The position numbers and the translations under genes were made by a program. The notes below the pieces were generated by a model. It saw only the letters and a program-made list of their open reading frames with translations. It did not search any database and was not told the DNA's origin. Below, piece by piece: positions 28,252 through 36,300 of a stretch of 64,000 nt of DNA. Origin of the DNA: a bacterium (GTDB taxonomy: Bacteria > Myxococcota > UBA727 > JAUIJE01); assembly GCA_030431455.1 (NCBI GenBank), contig JAUIJE010000009.1, positions 124,001 through 188,000 on the forward strand, given 5' to 3'. The stretch's first letter is position 1; every line of letters starts with the position of its first letter.

Positions 28252-30533
28252 TGGAGGAGATGCACGGCGCCCACGAGCCCGCGTTCGAATCCTGGCGCTT
28301 CACCGTCACCGCCACCATCACCACCGCGGTGTTCTTGGTGCTCATCGGGCGCATCTACATGCTGCAGATCGTGCGGGGCGAGACCTACCTGCAAAAGAGC
28401 GAGTCCAACTTCGTGCAGAGCCGGCGCATCGCCCACCCCCGGGGCTTGGTCTTCGACCAGGCGATGCGGCCCCTGGTCGACAACCGGCCGAGTCACGACT
28501 TGTATATGACATTGGCGTTTTTGCCCGACTCGGAAAAGAGCCTCCGGGTCCTGGGCCGCCCCCTGCACTGGGACAAAAAACGCATCCAGCTGCTCGACGA
28601 GCGCATCCTCGACGCCGCGGACGGGGCGGCCCCGTTTGTGGCCGAGACCAGCATCGCCCCCGGGACCTGCGACGCCCTGCGCAGTCGCATTGACAAGAAG
28701 GGCCTGTCCGGGGTGCGGCTCGCCGAGGACCCGGTCAGCCCCGACGACGGCTGTGACCTGGTGATCGACCCCGCGACGTTCTCTTCGCGCAAGGCGGTGT
28801 TCGCCCGCCTCAAAGAACTCATGAACCTCCCGCCCGACATCGTCGAGGAAGCCTTCGCCTCCGCCCAGCGCAAGGCCCGGGGGCTCGGCCGGTTCAAGCC
28901 CACGTTGCTGTTCGCGGACTTGCCCTTCGACGCCTACGCCCGGATCGAGGCCGCGCTCTCCCTCGGGGAGTTGCCCGGCATCGACGTGCTCGATTCCAAA
29001 AAGCGCCGGTACCTCACCGGCGCGTCGGGGGCGCACCTGCTCGGGTTCATCAATGAGCTGTCCGCGAGCGAGTACAAAGAGAAGCGCAAAGAGGGCTACC
29101 GCCTGGGGGACAAAATCGGGCGGCGGGGGATCGAGCGCGCCTACGAGGAGGTCCTGCGGGGACAAGACGGGACCCGGCGGGTGGTGGTCGACGCCAAAGG
29201 CCGGGCCAAGAACACCGAGTGGGCCAAGAACCTCCTCGGCGACGAGGCCGTGGACCCCCCGGTGTCGGGCAACAGTTTGGTGCTCAGCGTCGACGCGAAC
29301 ATGCAACGCGTGGCCGAGCAGAGCTTTTTGGGCAAAGCCGGCTCGGTGGTGGCGATGCACATCCCCACCGGGTTTGTGCTCGCCCTCGCGTCGTTCCCCG
29401 CCTACGACCCCAACGAGGTCACCGGCCGGGACAGCCGCCGGGTGTGGCGGAAGTTGGCCCGCGACCCCCTGCGCCCGCTGCGCAACAAAGCGTTGCAGGA
29501 TCATTACGCCCCGGGCTCCACGTTCAAGGCCATCACCGCGGTGGCGGGCCTGCGCGAAGGGTTGATCACCCCCACCACCATCAAACACTGTCCCGGGTAC
29601 TTCGCCCTCGGCCGCGCCCGGTGGCGCTGCTACAATCGCTGGGGACACGGTGCAGTGGCATTGACAAAGGCCCTGCAGCACAGCTGCGACACCTATTTCT
29701 ACAAGCTGGGCTACGAGCTGCAGCACGACAAGCTCGCGGACACCGCCAAGCTCCTCGGCTTCGGGTCCAAGCCCGGCCTCGGGGTAGACCGCGAGATTCC
29801 CGGCATCATCCCCACCACCGCCTACTACCAAAAAAGGTTCGGCAACCGCTCGCCCGGCCTGGTCATCAACAGCAGCATTGGGCAGGGGGATGTCACCGTG
29901 ACCCCGCTGCAGCTGGCCATGGCCTACGCCGCCATCGCCAACGGGGGCATCACCTACCGACCGCAGATGGTGCACGAGGTGCGCGACCCCGACGGCAATG
30001 TGATTGTGCACTTCTCGCCCGAGCGCCGTTCGGACCTCGGGGTGGGCGCGGACCTCATGCACGAGGTGCGCACCGCTCTCTCCCACGTGACCGAACCCGG
30101 CGGCACCGCGGTGGGGTTGCGCTGGCGCCGGGACATGCCCGAGCTGTCCCAGTGGGTGCGCGAATCCGGGGTGGTCATCGGGGGCAAGACCGGCACCGCG
30201 CAGGTCGTGCGCCTGTCCAAGAGCGTGGCCCACATCGACCCCAAGGACGTGCCCTATGAGCAGCGGGACCACGCCTGGTTCGTGGGCTTCGCCCCCGCCG
30301 AGGATCCCGAGGTGGTGGTCGTGACCATGACCGAACACGGGGGCTTCGGCGGGAGCATGTCCGCCCCGGTGACCGCGGCGGTGATCAAGGCCTACTACGA
30401 CCACGTGCGCGGCCAGGGCCGCTACGCCCCCCCCGACCCCGCCCTCGAGGGGCCACCTCCAGCGGCATTGGCCCCGGCGCCGGCCACCGCCAACCCGGCC
30501 CCGTCGTCGGCGGACGCGGGGACCGCGCCATGA
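28251..30533 (+). CDS. mrdA: Penicillin-binding protein 2 (elongasome transpeptidase)
   Basis: A 760-residue class B PBP. It has a membrane anchor at about 18-40 and a pedestal domain with HPRGLVFDQAMRPLVDNRPS. The transpeptidase domain has the active-site Ser423 in GSTFK, the second motif SCD at 478-480 and KTGT at 646-649. It cross-links peptidoglycan during side-wall growth with RodA. The chain is longer than the E. coli protein (633) because of a longer pedestal and a Pro/Ala-rich tail of about 40 residues. Its start overlaps the mreD stop (TGATG) and its stop overlaps the rodA start (ATGA), so stoichiometry with RodA is probably set by translation. Confidence 0.96.
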   Translation: MEEMHGAHEPAFESWRFTVTATITTAVFLVLIGRIYMLQIVRGETYLQKSESNFVQSRRIAHPRGLVFDQAMRPLVDNRPSHDLYMTLAFLPDSEKSLRVLGRPLHWDKKRIQLLDERILDAADGAAPFVAETSIAPGTCDALRSRIDKKGLSGVRLAEDPVSPDDGCDLVIDPATFSSRKAVFARLKELMNLPPDIVEEAFASAQRKARGLGRFKPTLLFADLPFDAYARIEAALSLGELPGIDVLDSKKRRYLTGASGAHLLGFINELSASEYKEKRKEGYRLGDKIGRRGIERAYEEVLRGQDGTRRVVVDAKGRAKNTEWAKNLLGDEAVDPPVSGNSLVLSVDANMQRVAEQSFLGKAGSVVAMHIPTGFVLALASFPAYDPNEVTGRDSRRVWRKLARDPLRPLRNKALQDHYAPGSTFKAITAVAGLREGLITPTTIKHCPGYFALGRARWRCYNRWGHGAVALTKALQHSCDTYFYKLGYELQHDKLADTAKLLGFGSKPGLGVDREIPGIIPTTAYYQKRFGNRSPGLVINSSIGQGDVTVTPLQLAMAYAAIANGGITYRPQMVHEVRDPDGNVIVHFSPERRSDLGVGADLMHEVRTALSHVTEPGGTAVGLRWRRDMPELSQWVRESGVVIGGKTGTAQVVRLSKSVAHIDPKDVPYEQRDHAWFVGFAPAEDPEVVVVTMTEHGGFGGSMSAPVTAAVIKAYYDHVRGQGRYAPPDPALEGPPPAALAPAPATANPAPSSADAGTAP

Positions 30534-31846
30534 GCCCCTCGGAGTCCATCGCCGGCCGCGTCCCCTGGAACATCGTGGGCCTGATGCTGCTCATCCCCCT
30601 CGTGGGGGTCATCAACCTCTCGTCCGCGGCCCAGGCCACCCGGCCCAATCTCTTCTTGCTCCAAGCCGGCTGGGCGGTGGTGTCGCTCATCTTCGTCGCC
30701 GTGCTCGCGCGCATCCCCACCCGCAACCTCGAGCTCGTCGCTTACCCGTTCTACATCTTTGTGAATTTCCTGCTCGTGCTCGTGCTCGTCGCGGGCACCA
30801 CGGTGAAGGGCTCGCAGCGGTGGCTCAACCTCGGCTTTTTTATGCTCCAACCCTCGGAGCTGGCCAAGATCTCGATCCTCCTCGTCACCGCCCGCTACTT
30901 CTCGCGGTACGACGTCGAGGGCGGCTACACCCTGCGCGACCTCATCCGCCCCCTCAACATCACCCGGCCCCTCGGGGGCATGGCCGCGGCGTACATGTTC
31001 TTCGCGCGGCTGACTAAAAAAGCCGCCGAGGCCATCGCCGAGGGGGCCGAGGACATTCCCTTCACCGCCCCCGGCTGGTTGCAGGGGGTGGTCTACACCA
31101 TCCTCGTCCTGTGGCTGCTCATCGCCATTGCTGTGACATTGCGCGAGGGCTTTTCGTGGCAACGGCTCATCGCGCCCCTCGACGTGATCATGGCCCCGTT
31201 TGCCCTGGTGTTGATCGAACCCGACCTCGGCACCTCGCTCATCGTCATCGCCATCGCCGGGGCGCAGATCCTGTTCTGTGGCGTGCACCGCAAGTCGTTG
31301 ATCATCGCGTCGGTGGCGGGGGCCATCACCGTGGTGTTCGGCTGGAGCTTCTTGCTCAAGCCCTACCAGAAGCGACGGGTGGAGACGTTCCTCAACCCCG
31401 AAAACGACCTGCAAGGCGCCGGGTACCACTCGTCGCAGTCGATGATCGCCATCGGGTCGGGGCAGCTCACCGGCAAAGGCGCGGGGGAGGGCACCCAGAC
31501 CCAGCTGTCGTTCCTCCCCGAAAACCACACCGATTTTGTGTTCAGCGTGCTCGCCGAGGAGTGGGGCTTCATCGGCGCAGGATTCCTTATCATCCTGTTT
31601 TTGTTGCTGATTTTGGCCATCGTGCGCGAGGCCCGGCAGTTCCACGAGCGGTTCGCGGTGCTGCTCAACGTCGGCGCGGCCGCGATGTTGTTCTGCCACG
31701 TGGTCATCAACATCGGCATGGTCACCGGGCTGTTGCCGGTGGTGGGGGTGACGCTACCCTTTATGAGCTACGGGGGGAGTTCGATGGTGACGCAGATGCT
31801 CGCCGTCGGCTTGGCGGTGAACACCAGCGTGTGGCGGCGGCGATGA
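30530..31846 (+). CDS. rodA: RodA, SEDS peptidoglycan glycosyltransferase
   Basis: A 438-residue polytopic SEDS enzyme that polymerises lipid II in complex with PBP2. Conserved segments are KGSQRWLNLGFFMLQPSELAKI, the catalytic-loop region LIEPDLGTSLIV, ENDLQGAGYHSSQSMIAIGSG, GEGTQTQLSFLPENHTDFVFSV-type blocks and LPFMSYGGSSM near the end. It is about 70 residues longer than E. coli RodA. The extra length lies mostly in one loop near residues 125-190 (GGYTLRDLIRP to PFTAPGWLQG), which includes an extra hydrophobic piece. Its stop overlaps the start of the next gene (ATGA). Confidence 0.95.
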   Translation: MSPSESIAGRVPWNIVGLMLLIPLVGVINLSSAAQATRPNLFLLQAGWAVVSLIFVAVLARIPTRNLELVAYPFYIFVNFLLVLVLVAGTTVKGSQRWLNLGFFMLQPSELAKISILLVTARYFSRYDVEGGYTLRDLIRPLNITRPLGGMAAAYMFFARLTKKAAEAIAEGAEDIPFTAPGWLQGVVYTILVLWLLIAIAVTLREGFSWQRLIAPLDVIMAPFALVLIEPDLGTSLIVIAIAGAQILFCGVHRKSLIIASVAGAITVVFGWSFLLKPYQKRRVETFLNPENDLQGAGYHSSQSMIAIGSGQLTGKGAGEGTQTQLSFLPENHTDFVFSVLAEEWGFIGAGFLIILFLLLILAIVREARQFHERFAVLLNVGAAAMLFCHVVINIGMVTGLLPVVGVTLPFMSYGGSSMVTQMLAVGLAVNTSVWRRR

Positions 31847-32658
31847 GCGCAAAATCCGGATACCAACGACGCAAACGCCACGGGGCCGACGTGGTCGCGG
31901 GCACCATCGAACAAGAGTACGTCGAGCAAGGCACGTCCACGCCCAGCACCGACGACGACGACGCGGCCGCGGCCGCCGGCGCGTTGGCCTACGCGAGCTT
32001 GGACCTCGCCCCGCGCGGGGAGCTGCCGCTGTACGGCTCGCAGCGGTTTTTTGAAGACTGCATCGAGCAGACCTTGGTCTCGACCAAACACGGGCTTGAG
32101 CTCGCCGGCGCGGTGTACACCAAAAAGGTCGGCAACCGCCTGCTCCTCGTCGGGCTCTGCCGCAAAATGTCCGGCGAGCCGGGTCGCGTGGCCATCGATC
32201 CACGCTGGGGCGAGATCCTGTGGCACACCCACCCCGGGATGCGCGGCTCGCTGGCCGCGTTCTCCGACCCCGACCTCGAGGCGGCCAAGCTGGCCAAGCG
32301 GCCGCTGCTCGTCATCGGCTTCGGCGGCCTGTCCCCCGACGTGGTCACCACGCTGGGGCTGCCCTTTGGGTTGAAGTTTGGCTGGCAGGGGCTGCTGTTC
32401 ACGTCGGGGCTCAAAGGGCTGGTCGCGCTCGAGCGCTACGGCCGGCTCAAGGAGCGGTTGTTGCGCATGGGGGTCGCGGCCCGGGTCTGTTACCCCTCGG
32501 GCCACATCGAGCCGGTGCTGCGGCAAAAGCCGACCCCCTTGCAGGCCGCGCTCGACGACGTGGGCTACACCATCGACCAGTCCATCGGGGCGATCGAACG
32601 GGTGGGGCAACGCGCGATCCGCACCCTGGTCAAAAAGGCAGTCGACAAGGTGCGATGA
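31843..32658 (+). CDS. JAMM/JAB-like domain protein coupled to rodA
   Basis: A 271-residue soluble protein of unknown function. The first 45 residues are basic then acidic low-complexity sequence. The centre carries the pattern HTHP (His128, His130) followed after ten residues by SDPD (Ser141, Asp144), with an acidic residue upstream in HGLELAGAVY. This matches the zinc-site pattern of JAB/JAMM metalloproteases (E, H-x-H-P, S-x-x-D), although the spacer is a few residues longer than usual. A C-terminal helical region (IDQSIGAIERVGQRAIRTLV) follows. The ATG overlaps the rodA stop by four bases, so it is made together with the elongasome. A wall-related or regulatory peptidase role is only inference. 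Confidence 0.68.
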   Translation: MSAKSGYQRRKRHGADVVAGTIEQEYVEQGTSTPSTDDDDAAAAAGALAYASLDLAPRGELPLYGSQRFFEDCIEQTLVSTKHGLELAGAVYTKKVGNRLLLVGLCRKMSGEPGRVAIDPRWGEILWHTHPGMRGSLAAFSDPDLEAAKLAKRPLLVIGFGGLSPDVVTTLGLPFGLKFGWQGLLFTSGLKGLVALERYGRLKERLLRMGVAARVCYPSGHIEPVLRQKPTPLQAALDDVGYTIDQSIGAIERVGQRAIRTLVKKAVDKVR

Positions 32659-32709
32659 GGGCGCCAAAAGGCCCACCTGAACCTGCACGGGCAGGCCGGG
32701 AGCGTGGTT

Positions 32710-33180
32710 ATGGAGCCTGATTTTATTCGCATCGTCACGGACATGAGCGGCGACACCTTCGCCGAGGTCATTCAGGCCTCGCCGCGCAAGATTCGCGAGA
32801 CCCTGTTCGGCCGCATGGGCATCAAGGCCAAGAAGAAGATCGGCGTTCGCGTGCACGGCAAGCTCGAGGAACGGACCAAGAAGCTCCACGTGCGGCTCAA
32901 GGAGTCCTCGTCCAAGCAGGAGGCCGACCTTTGTGAAGAGCTGGTGCGCAACTGGCTGTACACCAAGCGCGATCTGCTCTGCGACACCCTCGACTACCTC
33001 GAGATCAAACACGACAACGGCCTGGTGGACGAGGAGCCGACCTTCTTCCAGGAGCTGGAGGAGGACAAAGTGGCGTCGATGGTCAAGCACCTCGAGGACA
33101 AGGGGCACGACCGCGAGACCATCCGCGTCTATTTGATGTTCGTGAAGACGAGCAACCTCGACAAAGTCTTCGGCAACTGA
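32710..33180 (+). CDS. Conserved-looking small helical protein
   Basis: A 156-residue soluble, highly charged and probably all-helical protein (IKAKKKIGVRVHGKLEERTKK; SSSKQEADLCEELVRNWLY; FFQELEEDKVASMVKHLEDKG). I do not recognise its family. The ATG at 32710 is chosen because GGGAG lies seven bases upstream; a GTG six bases earlier would leave almost no spacing. It follows the JAMM-like gene after 51 bases on the same strand and may be the last gene of the shape operon. No membrane segment or catalytic motif is visible. Confidence 0.7.
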   Translation: MEPDFIRIVTDMSGDTFAEVIQASPRKIRETLFGRMGIKAKKKIGVRVHGKLEERTKKLHVRLKESSSKQEADLCEELVRNWLYTKRDLLCDTLDYLEIKHDNGLVDEEPTFFQELEEDKVASMVKHLEDKGHDRETIRVYLMFVKTSNLDKVFGN

Positions 33181-33300
33181 CGGCGGCGCGCCGGCCCGCC
33201 AAGCACCCCGCGAGGATCCGGCGCGACATCGAAAAACTGCGACACAGGCGCCAACCCGGCGGACGCGCGACTATGATCGCCGGACCATCTGGAGGGTGTC

Positions 33301-36300
33301 ATGGCGCGTGCGGTTTGGGGTGTGGTGTGTTCGGTGGTGGCGGTGGGCGTGCTCTCGGGCTGTCCCGCCCCGGAGTGCCCTGAGGTGGCCTGCGACGACG
33401 GCCTGGTGTGCCGGTCCGGCGCCTGCTTGCCCGACATCCAGCTGCCGGCCCACGTCGGGGACATCGGCGGCGGCTGCTACGCCAACGCCACCTGCAACGC
33501 GGGGGGCTTGTGCGACGCCGGGACCTGCGTGGCGTGCGACCTCGGGAGCGAGGGCTGCGGGTGCTTTGGCAACGCGACGTGCTTCGCGGGCCTGACCTGC
33601 GCCGGCGGTTTCTGTGTCGACCCGGGCACCACCGGGACCGGCGCGCTCCCCCCCGCCGACCCCAAATGTTACTCCCCCTGCAACTCGAGCTTCACCAACG
33701 CCGACGGCGAGTTCGTGATTTGCGACGCCGACGGCCTGTTCGAAGGGTGCCGGGGCAACAACCTCTGCTCGGTGGGCAACTGCGTCGGCCCCGACGAGCA
33801 ACTGACCCCCGGCAACGCGGTGGGGGACTGCACCGCCGAGACCGACTGCCCCTCGTGGCAAACGTGTCTGCAAGGCCGGTGCTACAGCAACTGTGACGGC
33901 AACGGCGATTGCCCCGCCGGGGCCGACGGCCGGGCCCAACAATGCAGCCAACACGTGTGCCGGACCCCGTGCACCGCGGGGGAGGGGGGCTGCGGCTCGG
34001 GCATGTTCTGTGACGCGCCCAACGGCACCGCCGGGGTGTGCATGCCCTCGGTGGGGGGCGATGGCACCGAGGTGTTGCCGCCCAATGCCTTTGCGGTCAG
34101 CACCAACCGACTGACCTTCTCCCCCGAGGTGGACAGCGGGATGGTCAGCCTCGTCAACCAAGGGCCCAACACCGAGACCTACGTGGTCAAAAAGGCTTCA
34201 CCGGTCTCGGCCCTGAGCGACGACATCGCCGGCCTCAGCCTCAACGGGGACGCGACCTCGTCGGTGACCGTCACCCTGGCCCCGGGCGAGAGCGCGGACA
34301 TCGAGGTCAGCGGGGCGGGCGACGTCGCCGCGTCCAACTGGACCGGTCACCTCACCATCGAGAGCACCACCGGCGGGACCAAGAAGGTCTACCTCGCCCG
34401 CTTTGGCGAGCCCGGGGGCCAATGGGTGGGGACCATGACCTACTTCGCCGACTTCCCCGACGAGATGCTCGACGAGTGGGCGGCCAACCCGGGGGCGGTG
34501 GACCTCAACATCGAGGGGGACAACGCGTTCATGGTGAAGTGGGAGAGCTTCATCTCCGGGCAGCTTTCCTACGACGAACTCAAGGCGGTGTTGCGCGCCA
34601 CTGACGAAGAGAGCTGGAAGCTCGGGCTCATGGACGAGTATTGCCCCGACCAGAACACCGCGTGTTACCCCTATGACAATGCCAATGGGTTCGGGGTGTA
34701 CACCACCTCGCTCAACAGCAAGGCGGTCCCCGGCGGGGTCTCGGACCTGCCCTTCGTGATGAACCTCCGCCCCGACGCGGCCGACGCCGCCCACTTCACG
34801 GGCAAGGTCGACACCGGAAAGTCACTGCACTACCCCGGGTCCCCGGCGGTGGACTTTCGGCTGGAGACCCTTCCGGAGAACTGCCCGCTGTCGCCGCGGG
34901 GCGAGCTTCTGTGCCGCGTCCAGGGCCTGACCACGTCGGTGTTGGTGGGCGGTCGGTACCTGGCCGAGCCGGGCGACGACTGTCAGGCCAGCGTGGTGGG
35001 CGGGACCGGCGATTTCGAACTCGTGCAGACGCCTTGGCTGGTGCCGGGCTTTGTGGCCAACACCGCGTTCGATTTCGCGTCGGGCAACCTGTACCGGTAC
35101 GAGTGCCGCGACAAGACCTTGCCCGCGTCCACCGAGATGACCAGCGCCGAGGAGTTGGTCAACCTCTCGCTCGCCCAAGCCAACCCCGTGCCCGACGGCC
35201 AGACCCGGGTGCGTGAGCTGTCCGTGCTCGATGGGGTCATCGTCGACCAGCAAGACATGGTCATCCTGTTCAAGGAGACGTTCCAGTCGTACCTCGGCAT
35301 CGGGGACGCGGACACCTTCTCGGCCTACGGTGTGATCCGCCTGACCAAAAGCAACGCCGAGCTCGAGGACGCCGACTACGCGGGCCACGTCCAGACCGAG
35401 GAGCGCACCTTCACCTCCGGGCTCGCCGCCCCGGTGTGTTCGGAAGGGCTCCTCGACGAGCTCACCGCTTTGTCCGGCGCGGTCAGCACCCTCGACCCCG
35501 CCGACCCCACCGACGCCCGCACCGTGGCCAACCTGATCATCGACGGCTTCACCGACGACCTCGACCCGAGTGACGAAATCGATGGCGTGACCGAACACGC
35601 GCACTGGTGGTGTGAAGACACCGGTCTCATCGACGGGGGCCTGTACGGCGACATCCCCTGCCCGGGCAGCAGCCGGGTCGAGTTCTTCACCATCACCGGG
35701 TCACCGAGCGCGGCCGAGGTCCAGGGCCACAGCTGCAACGCCGGCGCCAGCGTCACCGTGCAGCCGCGGGACGACATCGTGTATCTCAAATGCAAAAGCG
35801 GGTTCCCCAACTGCGACTGTGGGCTCAACCCCAACCAGTGCAACACCTGCTCGAGCAGCGAGGTCAAAAAGCTCCTCAACCAAGGCGCGGCCTCCAACAG
35901 CGAGAAATGTTCCCCCGCGCTCCCCGATTCGTATTCGGACCCCTACGACGTGGCCACCACCCAGCGGGCGAGCTGCCGCGACGTGATCGACGACTGGGCC
36001 GCCAACGCGGGCGTCGCCTACCGGCCCAACCCGGTGTGGACGTGCAAGCCCGACGTCAACGGCAACCGCCCCACGTCCTGCACCGTGGCCCTCGAGAGCA
36101 ACGGCTTCCCCATCGTCGACCGGCGGGCCAACAAGAACTTCTACCAGGACGGCGTGACCTCCATCGTCGCGCCCCAGCTGCGCGATGAGATCGCCGAGGC
36201 CTTCCGCTACAAGACCCGCTTCCGCTCGCGCACCGGGGGCAACATCGGCTTCGCCCCCGAGCTGTGCGAGGAGGGCGTGACCTACTGCTACAACCCCGAG

